Shown here: positions 8,049-16,077 of the stretch, piece after piece
How the letters are laid out: every line of letters begins with the position of its first letter
Position numbering within the stretch: position 1 is the first letter of the stretch
Source: Turneriella parva DSM 21527
Lineage (GTDB): Bacteria; Spirochaetota; Leptospiria; Turneriellales; Turneriellaceae
DNA length: 64,000 nt
NCBI RefSeq assembly: GCF_000266885.1
Contig: NC_018020.1
Location: forward strand, 4,320,016-4,384,015
Direction: 5' to 3'
Translations under genes and position numbers: made by a program
Notes under the pieces: model-generated
Database searches by the model: none
Told to the model about the DNA's origin: nothing
Seen by the model: only the letters and a program-made list of their open reading frames with translations

Positions 8049-8795
8049 ATGAAAAGTGAAAGCGAGCTCACAGAAAAGGTTGAGCGTGCGGCGCTGGCCT
8101 TGCGCTCGGCGCGCGCTCCCCTTTTTCTCAGTGGTGCCGGCATCTCGGCAGAAAGTGGTATACCGACGTTTAGGGGTGCAGATGGACTTTGGAATAATTA
8201 CAGATCAGAAGACCTCGCCACCCCCGTGGCGTTCGCACGCGACCCGGCTCTGGTCTGGAGTTGGTATAACTGGCGTAAACGCCTCATTGCAGAGAAGCAG
8301 CCGAACGCGGCGCACTATGCAGCCGCTGATATCTCACGCAAAATACCGACCCTTCTCGCCGCGACGCAGAACGTCGATGGCTTTCATGCCGTAGCGGGCA
8401 TCGAAAATATTCTCGAGATGCACGGCAATATTTACCGCACCCGCTGCACTGCCTGCGGCGACATTACAGAAAATCGCGGTGATATCTTGCCGACAACACC
8501 CTGCGCCACCTGCGCTGAACCCACCCTTCGGCCCGACATTGTTTGGTTTGGCGAAGCCTTACCGGCCAATGTGCTGCAGCCGATCTATGAACGCCTGCAG
8601 ATCTGCGATGCAATAGTGGTGGTCGGCACCTCGGGCAGCGTCTACCCCGCAGCCGGCTTTGCAGTCGAGGTGCGGCGGCGCGAAGGCCATGTGATCGAAA
8701 TCAATGTCGATGAAGGTCACGGGCATTATGCGAACGATATTTACCTGCGCGGCAGAGCCGGAGAGATTCTACCCCGCATCGCTGAGTTGCTCTGA
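8049..8795 (+). CDS. cobB: NAD-dependent protein deacylase, SIR2 family
   Basis: A 248-aa sirtuin that removes acyl groups from protein lysines using NAD. The NAD-binding motif GAGISAESGIPTFRG spans residues 29-43. QNVDGFH (107-113) corresponds to the usual QNIDxLH, and the catalytic His is H125 in EMHGNIY. The zinc site has two Cys pairs, C133/C136 and C152/C155. Y73 and R76 (WYNWRK) form the Y-x-x-R motif that in class III sirtuins such as SIRT5 and CobB recognises succinyl and malonyl groups, so desuccinylase activity is expected. It is convergent with the barrel-like gene at 8799, with only 3 bp between the stops. Confidence 0.93.
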   Translation: MKSESELTEKVERAALALRSARAPLFLSGAGISAESGIPTFRGADGLWNNYRSEDLATPVAFARDPALVWSWYNWRKRLIAEKQPNAAHYAAADISRKIPTLLAATQNVDGFHAVAGIENILEMHGNIYRTRCTACGDITENRGDILPTTPCATCAEPTLRPDIVWFGEALPANVLQPIYERLQICDAIVVVGTSGSVYPAAGFAVEVRRREGHVIEINVDEGHGHYANDIYLRGRAGEILPRIAELL

Positions 8796-8798
8796 TTA

Positions 8799-9368
8799 TC
8801 AGAAAGGAATAAACACTGTGGGCGACCAGCTCCAGTCGCTGCTTTTGTAGCCCTCAACCTGAAAGGTGTAATAACCGACTGATATGCCCCAATAGATGCG
8901 GCCGACGAGATTGGTCATTACGCCGATCGAGGGGCCGTAAGCCCAGCCTTCGGCGTTGATGCTGCCCCGCAGAAAATGTTTCGTGGCGCTGTAAGAAGGC
9001 GTGAACAGATAACCTCCGAATGGGCCGATAAAATAGGTCAGCGCGGGGCCGACGGAATAATCACGGTAAGAAGGAGCAAAGATCGCGCCCGCATTTACAC
9101 CGAGCGAGAGGCGATCGATGACAAAATAATTCAGACCTGCTGCCGCACCGTAAACGAGCCCTTTGCCGTCGCTCGAGATAACCGGCCCGAGACCAAAACC
9201 GAGACAACCCTGGCCGAAGGCAAATTCGCCGCAGGTAGGCCGCCTCGCTTCACGCCGTGGCCGCGCAGGCTTGACCTGTGCCTGCACCTCTTCTTCACTT
9301 TCAAAATCCTGCGCAATGAGTGGAGCTGCAGCGAGCAGTAATGTTACGAACGCAAAGGCCTTTGGCAT
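8799..9368 (-). CDS. secreted protein, probable small outer-membrane beta-barrel
   Basis: A 189-aa protein with a Sec signal peptide (residues 1-19, ending LIAQD). A charged, disordered linker (VQAQVKPARPRREARRP) leads to a Gly- and aromatic-rich region with alternating strands (LVYGAAAGLNYFVIDRLSLGVNAGA), ending in the terminal Phe of VFIPF. This matches a small OmpA/OmpW-like barrel. Two Cys (PTCGEFAFGQGC) near the start of the barrel may form a disulfide. Function unknown. It lies 25 bp downstream of the aminotransferase gene on the same strand. Confidence 0.7.
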   Translation of the reverse strand: MPKAFAFVTLLLAAAPLIAQDFESEEEVQAQVKPARPRREARRPTCGEFAFGQGCLGFGLGPVISSDGKGLVYGAAAGLNYFVIDRLSLGVNAGAIFAPSYRDYSVGPALTYFIGPFGGYLFTPSYSATKHFLRGSINAEGWAYGPSIGVMTNLVGRIYWGISVGYYTFQVEGYKSSDWSWSPTVFIPF

Positions 9369-9393
9369 AAAATCTCCTGTTTAAAGATGAGGA

Positions 9394-10527
9394 TTAACCC
9401 AGTTCACGTACCATGTCGCAGAAGATACCGGCTCCCTCTTCAAGAATGTCTTCACGCGTGGCGTAGCTGATACGAATTGAATTGCGGTTGGCGCTGAAGA
9501 TGTAACCTGGCACGAGCAGCAGACGGCGCTCGATCGCGCGGGTAACAAAATCGGCTGAGTCGATTGGCACGTCAGGGTAAACATAAAATGCCCCGTCGGG
9601 ATAAGGCAGCTTCGTGACTTTGCTGAGAATGCCATAAACCAGATCGCGGCGCTTGCGCATCACCGACAGCTCTGCATCGATGCCGGTCTTCAGCGCAGTG
9701 ATGGCGCCCCACTGCATCGCATGCGGCGAACAGACCATCGTGTATTGTTGCAGCGTGACCATTTTCTGCACAATACCCGCGTACGCAGGTGGCGCTGCGA
9801 GGTAACCGACCCTCAGCCCCGTCATCGCATGGCTTTTTGAAAACCCATTGAGCGTCAGCGTGCGGTGTGGGCTCAGCTTCGCCATGCTGACGTGGCGCTT
9901 CTCATAGTCGAATGCCTCGTAAATTTCATCAGAAGCGATCACTGCGTCGTGCTCGTCGGCGAGGTTTGAAAGCAGCCGCAGCTGCGTTTCGCTCAGAATT
10001 TTGCCCGTCGGGTTTGAAGGCGAAGCAAAGATGATGAGCTTCAGTTTTTTGCCGTCTTTTTTGAGCCGGTCATTGAGCGAATTGACATCGGCCTCGTCAA
10101 AACTCTCAGGAATAGTATACTGCTGCGCTTCGTGGTACTTCACCAGCGCCGGATAAATAAGAAAGTACGGATCAAGCAGCAGCACCGCGTCGTCTTTGGC
10201 AACCAATGTCTGGAATAACAAGAAGAGTATCGAAGCAACACCAGTTGAAACGATGACATTGTCAGGTTCGGTTTCAAATCCGATTTTGGGTTTCAGGTAT
10301 GTGCTGATGGCCTCGCGCAGCTGAACAAGCCCTGCAGTAGGCGTATACCCAGTCTTGTTATCGGTGAGCGCCTGAATCATTGCCTCTTTCACGGCGGCCG
10401 GCACGGGAAAATCGGGCTGGCCAATCGAAAGATTCAGCGGATTCTGAATTTTTGCGGCAAGGTCAAAAACCTTACGGATTTCACTCGTATCGATGCCGTG
10501 AATGCGCGGCGCGTAGATATCTCGCAT
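9394..10527 (-). CDS. PLP-dependent aminotransferase, class I (aspartate aminotransferase-like)
   Basis: A 377-aa fold-type I aminotransferase. The PLP Lys is K231 in NGFSKSHAMTG. Other conserved elements are SIGQPDFP (34-41), SPSNPTG (169-175, cofactor-ring Asn), SDEIYE (199-204) and a C-terminal NSIRISYA, whose Arg binds the substrate carboxylate. It probably transfers an amino group between an amino acid and 2-oxoglutarate; the exact amino acid cannot be read from sequence. It is complete in length. A small lipoprotein gene lies 9 bp upstream on the same strand. Confidence 0.9.
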   Translation of the reverse strand: MRDIYAPRIHGIDTSEIRKVFDLAAKIQNPLNLSIGQPDFPVPAAVKEAMIQALTDNKTGYTPTAGLVQLREAISTYLKPKIGFETEPDNVIVSTGVASILFLLFQTLVAKDDAVLLLDPYFLIYPALVKYHEAQQYTIPESFDEADVNSLNDRLKKDGKKLKLIIFASPSNPTGKILSETQLRLLSNLADEHDAVIASDEIYEAFDYEKRHVSMAKLSPHRTLTLNGFSKSHAMTGLRVGYLAAPPAYAGIVQKMVTLQQYTMVCSPHAMQWGAITALKTGIDAELSVMRKRRDLVYGILSKVTKLPYPDGAFYVYPDVPIDSADFVTRAIERRLLLVPGYIFSANRNSIRISYATREDILEEGAGIFCDMVRELG

Positions 10528-10536
10528 CGCGTTTTG

Positions 10537-10764
10537 CTACTTGAGTTCGTCTTCAAGCCGTTTAGACTGTTCGTCGATTTGCAGCTGGTTGAGCTCGATA
10601 CGGCACTGGTTAGAAGACAAGTCTTTGACCTTCTCAATTGCCGACGCGCACTGCGGCGAAGCGGCATCTTTGCAGAAATGTTCGGTGTATTTTTTGCATT
10701 CTGATTTGCCGCAGCCAGGCAGCAATGCGGCGAGCATGAGAAGTATTAAAGCACTTTTTCGCAT
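10537..10764 (-). CDS. small lipoprotein
   Basis: A 75-aa protein from the ATG at 10764 (another ATG 15 bp upstream is possible). A short signal peptide ends in LLPGC, a spirochaete-style lipobox. The mature part has three more Cys (ECKKY, HFCKD, PQCAS, NQC) and a charged helical C-terminus (DEQSKRLEDELK). The Cys spacing suggests one or two disulfides in the periplasm. No function is recognised. It is divergent from the gspC-like gene, with 40 bp between the starts. Confidence 0.65.
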   Translation of the reverse strand: MRKSALILLMLAALLPGCGKSECKKYTEHFCKDAASPQCASAIEKVKDLSSNQCRIELNQLQIDEQSKRLEDELK

Positions 10765-10803
10765 GACGGGGTTAAGCAAAAAGAAAGTGGTGCGTCAAGA
10801 AGA

Positions 10804-11370
10804 ATGCAGGCAACGCGACACAAACGCTACTTGAAGCCCCTCGCGATTACGGTGGCATTGCTGCTTGCAATCGCAGCAGCAGTGCTCGTGCGCGAATACC
10901 TCGTATTGCGCTCGCTGGCCGCGAGCTTTGCGGCGGCAAAGAATGACACACTTACCACGCCAGATTCCGGGCGAACAGAGAAGGCCCCGGCAGCCCAGGG
11001 CGAAAACGTGGCTCTCATCTCTCAGGTAAAAACCTCGGCGGGGGGTAATCGCGTCGATGCCCGGGTTTCGTTTAAGGCGTTCAAACGCCTCGTCGAGGCA
11101 AACCCGAAGTTGGCCCAGAGCTGGGGCCGCATCGGCTGGAAGGTGCTTGGCGATGTGCCTGCACTCTGCCTGCGCATCGTCGCGCCCGGCACTGCCTTCA
11201 CAAAACTGGGTGTACAGAGCGGCGACTGCATAACGCATTTCGACGGAGAAACGGTCAACCAGCCGCTGCGTAATCTGGGTATATGGCTCACGCTCGGCTC
11301 GCGCAAGGCCCTCAAAGTTGATACAGTTCGTGCAGGGCAGCGCATCAGTTACCACCTGACCGCCAACTGA
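10804..11370 (+). CDS. gspC: GspC-like type II secretion protein with PDZ-like domain
   Basis: A 188-aa bitopic inner-membrane protein: a TM helix at residues about 12-32, an Ala/Pro-rich linker, a homology-region-like domain (about 70-125, SFKAFKRLVEANPKLA) and a PDZ-like C-terminus with FTKLGVQSGDCITHFDGETV. In type II secretion, GspC links the inner-membrane platform to the secretin and may bind substrates. The call rests on architecture and on gspD, gspE and gspF downstream; the sequence itself is divergent. It begins the + strand cluster and is followed 3 bp later by a signal peptidase gene. Confidence 0.65.
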   Translation: MQATRHKRYLKPLAITVALLLAIAAAVLVREYLVLRSLAASFAAAKNDTLTTPDSGRTEKAPAAQGENVALISQVKTSAGGNRVDARVSFKAFKRLVEANPKLAQSWGRIGWKVLGDVPALCLRIVAPGTAFTKLGVQSGDCITHFDGETVNQPLRNLGIWLTLGSRKALKVDTVRAGQRISYHLTAN

Positions 11371-11373
11371 ATA

Positions 11374-11916
11374 ATGCTGAGCCGGCGCTTCTTGATTTTG
11401 GTATTGCTCTCGCTCGGCGCCGCCTGGCTGTTCGCTCACTTTATTAAAGAGACGATCGTTGATATCGCGCGCGTCAGCAATGAATCGATGCTGCCCTATC
11501 TGAAACCGGGGCAGCGCGTGGTATTCAGTCGCTTTGCACCCTGCCTGCACCTGCCCGGCGCCAAAGTCGGTTTTGCCTGCAGGCCGTGCGAAGCTGGCCG
11601 CGCCTATGTCTTTAGGCATCCTCATAAGAAGAATCTGCGTTTGGTAAAGTTTGCCGTGCCATTTGCAGAGGCGATGCCAAGCCTCAGAAGAGACATAATG
11701 TGGTTTACAGACGGTAAACCCAACCGGGTTGAAACAGACGTGCCTTTGCCCATGCCGATGGACGCACACAACGCCTGTTTCTTTGTCGGCAGCAACACCG
11801 ATGTTTCGGTCGACTCGCGGCAGTTTGGCCCGGTGCCGCTTGAACTGGTTGAAGGCGAGGTGCTGTGGCCGGCGCTGCAGCTGCAGGCCCACGCTATAAA
11901 ACATAACGCCAAATGA
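11374..11916 (+). CDS. lepB: signal peptidase I-like membrane protease (S26)
   Basis: A 180-aa protein with one N-terminal TM helix (residues 6-24). The catalytic Ser is S38 in SNESMLPYL, and the general-base Lys is probably K92 in LRLVKFA. GSNTDVSVDSRQFGPV is box E of S26 signal peptidases. It is shorter than E. coli LepB, lacking much of the second beta-domain. It would cut secreted precursors on the outer face of the inner membrane. Its place between gspC-like and ftsI-like genes is unusual and might indicate a dedicated substrate set. Its stop overlaps the next start by 4 bp (ATGA). Confidence 0.85.
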   Translation: MLSRRFLILVLLSLGAAWLFAHFIKETIVDIARVSNESMLPYLKPGQRVVFSRFAPCLHLPGAKVGFACRPCEAGRAYVFRHPHKKNLRLVKFAVPFAEAMPSLRRDIMWFTDGKPNRVETDVPLPMPMDAHNACFFVGSNTDVSVDSRQFGPVPLELVEGEVLWPALQLQAHAIKHNAK

Positions 11917-13793
11917 TTGACGGCAAACAACAACGCACACAGTCAGAGTTTGCGCTGCGCTACAAAGTAGCGCTGCTTGCTTTCTTGCTGCTTTTTGGCG
12001 TGCTCGCGTTTCGCGCGATAGAACTCGCGATCGCCTCACCTTTGCCGAAGTCAGTACTCGAACAGGCGCAGAAAGTCAGGCGCGGTGTTATCTTTGATGC
12101 GCGTGGCCACGAGCTTGCAATCTCGCGCGACACGGTTTCGGTTGGTATTAAACCTCTTGAAGCGCGGCTGCAGCTCGAAGGTCTTGATATTCTCGCGCGC
12201 GTCACGGGCACGCCTAAGGCTGAGCTCGTGCAAAAAATCAAGACGAGTGACAAGTTCTTTTACCTGAAACGCAAGATGCCGCTCGAAGAGGCGGCGCCGC
12301 TCAGAAAACTCGATCTCGCCGGGCTCGTGCTGCAAAACGAACCCGACCGCTATTACCCAAACCAGAAGCTCGCCTCGCAGATTATTGGCTTCACGGGACT
12401 CGACGGCGAAGGTTTGTCAGGTATCGAATTCAGCCAGAACCAGACTCTCAGCCACCTGCGCACCGACAGCCAGGATTTCATCGGCCAGAATGTGCACCTG
12501 ACGATCAACTCTTATGTGCAGCACCAGCTCGAAAAGACGCTCGCGGCCGGGCTCGAAGACAGTATGTCGAAGCACGCGATGGGTGTAATCATCGAATCGC
12601 AAACCGGAAAAATTCTGGCGATGTCTTCGCAGCCCGATTTTGACCCGAACCAATCGAATAAGTTTCCCGAAGAAAACTGGAAGAACCTGCCGATCAGTTT
12701 TCAGTATGAACCAGGTTCAACATTCAAAATTTTCACCATGGCTGCGCTGCTGCGCGAGAACCTGCTGAATGCGAACCAGAAATACAACTGTCCGGGGTAC
12801 TTCGATTACAAGGGCCGTCGTGTCAGCTGCACGCGAGAACACGGCATACAGGATTTCACCGACGTGATGAAGAACTCATGCAATTTCGGAGTGATCACCG
12901 CTTCGTGGCAGCTGCCGGTCTTGAAACTCTACGAGAATCTGAAGGCCTTCGGCATCGGCACGCTTTCTGAAATTCAACTTCCCGGCGAGGCGCGCGGCTA
13001 CCTCGCGAGCCCGAAAGACTGGGACTATTACCTCAAGATGTCGATACCCATCGGCCACGGTGTCAGCGTCACACCGTTGCAGCTCGCCCTTGCCGCCAAT
13101 GCGATCGCGAATGACGGAAAACTCATGCCGCCGATGATCATCGACAAGGTGAGCGACGCGCAGGGTCGCGTAATCGAACGATTTGTACCCCAGGAAAAAT
13201 ACCGTGTCGCGAGCGTCGATAACGCGCAACAGATTCGCCGAACGCTGCGCGAAGTTGTCAAAAGCGGAACCGGTGCCGGCGCCGATCTCGGCCTGAAAGA
13301 ATTCGACGTCTGTGGCAAAACCGGCACGTCGATCAAATCAACCCGCAAGGGTTACGACGCCAAAAAATACCAGGCATCGTTCGTGGGTTTTTTCCCGTGC
13401 GAAAAGCCTGAAATCACGATCATGCTCATGTTTGACGAACCGCGTGGCGAATACCACCAGGGTGCAACGGTCGCAGCCCCGGCATTTCGCCGTGTTCTGC
13501 GCGAAATTATACCCGCAATTCACGTGGGTGAAGTCAGCACAGTCAAACCCCTGCCGACACCGCAATACCAATCTGTGGCGTCGGCCCCCCGCCCTGCCCC
13601 CGGCGACAAGAACACGATGCCCGATTTCAGGGGGTTCAGCAAGAAAGAGCTGCTGTTTCAGGTGTTGTCGAAGTTTCCGGGCGACCACCAGGTGAACGGT
13701 GCCGGCTATGTCGTACAGCAATCGCCCGAGCCCGGCGCGAAGATAAATGCACCCTATAGCTTCAATTTCAAGCTCGGATTTCCCGATGAATAA
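11913..13793 (+). CDS. ftsI: FtsI/PBP2-type transpeptidase with C-terminal PASTA domain
   Basis: A 626-aa class B penicillin-binding protein that cross-links peptidoglycan stem peptides in the periplasm. There is one N-terminal TM helix (about 19-40), a dimerisation/pedestal domain (about 55-180) and a transpeptidase domain with S269 in GSTFK, SCN at 322-324 and KTGT at 469-472. Residues about 560-626 form a single PASTA-type domain (MPDFRGFSKKELLFQVLSKF), which in other bacteria senses muropeptides or stabilises the enzyme. Whether it serves division (FtsI) or elongation (PBP2) is not certain. It is not in a dcw cluster here but embedded among secretion genes. Confidence 0.9.
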   Translation: MIDGKQQRTQSEFALRYKVALLAFLLLFGVLAFRAIELAIASPLPKSVLEQAQKVRRGVIFDARGHELAISRDTVSVGIKPLEARLQLEGLDILARVTGTPKAELVQKIKTSDKFFYLKRKMPLEEAAPLRKLDLAGLVLQNEPDRYYPNQKLASQIIGFTGLDGEGLSGIEFSQNQTLSHLRTDSQDFIGQNVHLTINSYVQHQLEKTLAAGLEDSMSKHAMGVIIESQTGKILAMSSQPDFDPNQSNKFPEENWKNLPISFQYEPGSTFKIFTMAALLRENLLNANQKYNCPGYFDYKGRRVSCTREHGIQDFTDVMKNSCNFGVITASWQLPVLKLYENLKAFGIGTLSEIQLPGEARGYLASPKDWDYYLKMSIPIGHGVSVTPLQLALAANAIANDGKLMPPMIIDKVSDAQGRVIERFVPQEKYRVASVDNAQQIRRTLREVVKSGTGAGADLGLKEFDVCGKTGTSIKSTRKGYDAKKYQASFVGFFPCEKPEITIMLMFDEPRGEYHQGATVAAPAFRRVLREIIPAIHVGEVSTVKPLPTPQYQSVASAPRPAPGDKNTMPDFRGFSKKELLFQVLSKFPGDHQVNGAGYVVQQSPEPGAKINAPYSFNFKLGFPDE

Positions 13794-14018
13794 AGATACG
13801 GTGCGGTCTTTCGGCAGAGTGCGAAAAAGTTATGTCTGATTTTTGCCCTTTTCTTCGTCACCTCTCTGTAGACCCGCAGGCAGAATGAAACCAGTGCGCA
13901 ATAGCCAATTGATAACGCTTGTCGGTAAATCTCTGTCCCGGTCAGTGGCGAAAGCCAAGGCTTCGTCAGTGCCCATCTTCGCCATTTCAAAAAATTCCGT
14001 ACCAATGAGGATTTCCCC
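13794..14018. other. 225-bp spacer before gspD
   Basis: The longest plain spacer on the + strand side of the secretion cluster. I see no clear terminator after ftsI and no convincing promoter, though one is likely because gspD here begins after a long gap. On the - strand a short frame (13830-13985, 51 codons from an ATG) reads as a plausible peptide but has a weak ribosome-binding site. I do not call it a gene. Confidence 0.4.
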
Positions 14019-16073
14019 TTGAAACCGCTGTTCGCACACAGCCTCAAGGTCTTGCTGTTTGCCTTAATCGCAGCCGTGGCGCTGTCGGCGCAAGATTCAG
14101 ACCCATCGGTTTCGCCGGCGGCACCTGAGCCAAAACCGGCTGAAAAACCTGCCGCGCCGCCAGCAGAAGCCGCGCCAGCAAAGAAGGGGGGTAAATCCTC
14201 ACCTGCTAAAGCAGACAAAAGCAGCGAAGCCGGCCCGAGCGACGCGCAGCTGGAAAAGCTCGCGACCGAAAGCGAAAAAGAAGCGAAGGCCGATGACGAG
14301 GCCGAAGAACCTAAAGCCGAAACCAGAGCAGAAAAAGCTGCAAAAGCGAAAGCAGACGCAGAAAAGGCGAAGGCTGAGGCCAAAGCGGCAAAAGACGAAA
14401 AGAAGAGCGCGAAAAAAGACAAAGATAAAGAGGGTGGTTCATTCAGACCCGACTTTCGCGACCAAGAAATACAGGATATTTTAAAGATCTTCTCGAAGAT
14501 CATCGGCAAGAATATTATCGCCGACGAAAAAGTCAAAGGCAAGATTACGGTGATTTCACCGTACAAGATACCGCGATCGCTCGCCTACCCTTATCTCTAT
14601 TCAATGCTCGCCATCAAGGGCTTTGGCATTGTCGAAGAAAATGAGAACCTGATACGCGTGGTCGCCATTAAAGATGCTCTTGCTGGCAGCCCGCTCATAT
14701 ACCTCGGGCGCGAAGAGGTCAAAGACACGGCGATCAAGAGCGACCTGCCGGTCACTCAGATACTGCCGGTTTATGGCGGCAAACCCTCGCGGCTTTCGGC
14801 GATCTTGAAGCGCCTGACGAGCGCTAACACAGACCTTGTCGATTATGACGACATCAATATGCTGATTATAACAGGTAGCCTTTTTGAGGTCAACCGGCTG
14901 ATTCGCATTGCGAACCTCATCGACTACCAGGGCCCACCGCCTGAATGCGACGAGGTCAAAGACCCTGATTGCGGCAAGGTACGGGTCGAAGGCAGTGTGC
15001 ACGTCTACCGGCTCGAAAACATGCAGGCCGAGAACGTCGAGGCTACGCTCAAGAAAGTGCAGCTGCCAGTTGAACCGGTAGCCCCCCCTACCGCTGCACC
15101 GGGCAGCGCCCCTGCACCGGCGGTTACTCAGGCAAACACACAGAAGAAGCCAATCGACGTCATCGCCCACAAAGAAACCAACAGTATCATTTTTGTCGGC
15201 ACCAATGACGAGTTTGAACTCGTGAAGAGCCTGATAAAGCGGATTGACCTGCAGCGCCAGCAGGTGCTGCTCGAAGTTCTGATTGTCGAAGTGGGCCTGG
15301 ACAATACGAATGAATTCGGTATCGACTGGCTCGCCGGCAAACAGGGCGGCGCACAGTTCAACAGCACGCAGATCGCAACGCGTTCGGGTTATATCACAAC
15401 AACAGGGCAGATCGATACCTCAAGACCGACAACATTGCCCGGCCTGACACTGACTTTTGTAAACGATTCGATCACGAATATTCTCGGCATCTTGAATGCG
15501 CACATCGGGCGTTCGAACTTTCTTGTGGTGTCGGCGCCGCAGGTGCTGACGCTTGACAACCAAGAGGCAGAGATCAACGTCGGTGAAGACCGCCCTGTGC
15601 AGGTGAACGCCATCTCGACTGCCGTCGGTGCGATCAGCCAGTCGCGCAGTTTTGAATACCGTCCGGTGGGTGTGAAACTGAAATTCACGCCGCAGGTGAA
15701 CAAGAACCGCATGGTGATGCTGAACCTGTTTCAAGAAGTGAAAAGTATCACCTCGACTGACTCGAATTCGGGCAACCCGATTATCGGCAAAAAAGACATC
15801 AAAACCTTTGTGCGCGTGCAAGACGGCCAGACGATTGTCATCGGCGGCCTCGTCAGCAACGACCGCCGCACCGACATGAAAAAGGTGCCGATTCTCGGCG
15901 ATTTGCCGCTACTGGGTTATTTGTTTCGCCGCCAGGGCACAACCAATAAGCGCACGAACCTCATGGTCTTTATCACTCCTCACATTGTCACGAACCGCGC
16001 CATTGCTGACAAGGTAACCGAAGACCAGCGCCAGAACCAGATCAAAGAATACAAGCGCAGCACCATCGACTAA
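14019..16073 (+). CDS. gspD: type II secretion system secretin GspD
   Basis: A 684-aa outer-membrane secretin from a TTG start. A signal peptide (1-24) is followed by an unusually long Ala/Lys/Glu/Pro-rich linker to about residue 140. Then come the N0 domain (about 145-215, DFRDQEIQDILKIFSKIIGK), N1 (about 225-300), N2/N3 repeats (about 325-430) and the secretin C-domain with LEVLIVEVGLD and the signature VVSAPQVLTLDNQEAEINVG. The C-terminus carries VPILGDLPLLGYLFR, the standard end of secretin barrels. The long linker may be an envelope or cell-wall spacer. It forms the outer gate for folded proteins and is followed 4 bp later by gspE. Confidence 0.93.
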   Translation: MKPLFAHSLKVLLFALIAAVALSAQDSDPSVSPAAPEPKPAEKPAAPPAEAAPAKKGGKSSPAKADKSSEAGPSDAQLEKLATESEKEAKADDEAEEPKAETRAEKAAKAKADAEKAKAEAKAAKDEKKSAKKDKDKEGGSFRPDFRDQEIQDILKIFSKIIGKNIIADEKVKGKITVISPYKIPRSLAYPYLYSMLAIKGFGIVEENENLIRVVAIKDALAGSPLIYLGREEVKDTAIKSDLPVTQILPVYGGKPSRLSAILKRLTSANTDLVDYDDINMLIITGSLFEVNRLIRIANLIDYQGPPPECDEVKDPDCGKVRVEGSVHVYRLENMQAENVEATLKKVQLPVEPVAPPTAAPGSAPAPAVTQANTQKKPIDVIAHKETNSIIFVGTNDEFELVKSLIKRIDLQRQQVLLEVLIVEVGLDNTNEFGIDWLAGKQGGAQFNSTQIATRSGYITTTGQIDTSRPTTLPGLTLTFVNDSITNILGILNAHIGRSNFLVVSAPQVLTLDNQEAEINVGEDRPVQVNAISTAVGAISQSRSFEYRPVGVKLKFTPQVNKNRMVMLNLFQEVKSITSTDSNSGNPIIGKKDIKTFVRVQDGQTIVIGGLVSNDRRTDMKKVPILGDLPLLGYLFRRQGTTNKRTNLMVFITPHIVTNRAIADKVTEDQRQNQIKEYKRSTID

Positions 16074-16077
16074 GCCT

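Noticed and set aside
13754-14566. 270-codon - strand frame, Ser/Ala/Phe-rich
   Set aside because: It is the antisense of the Lys/Ala/Glu-rich linker of gspD, which yields long low-complexity frames.
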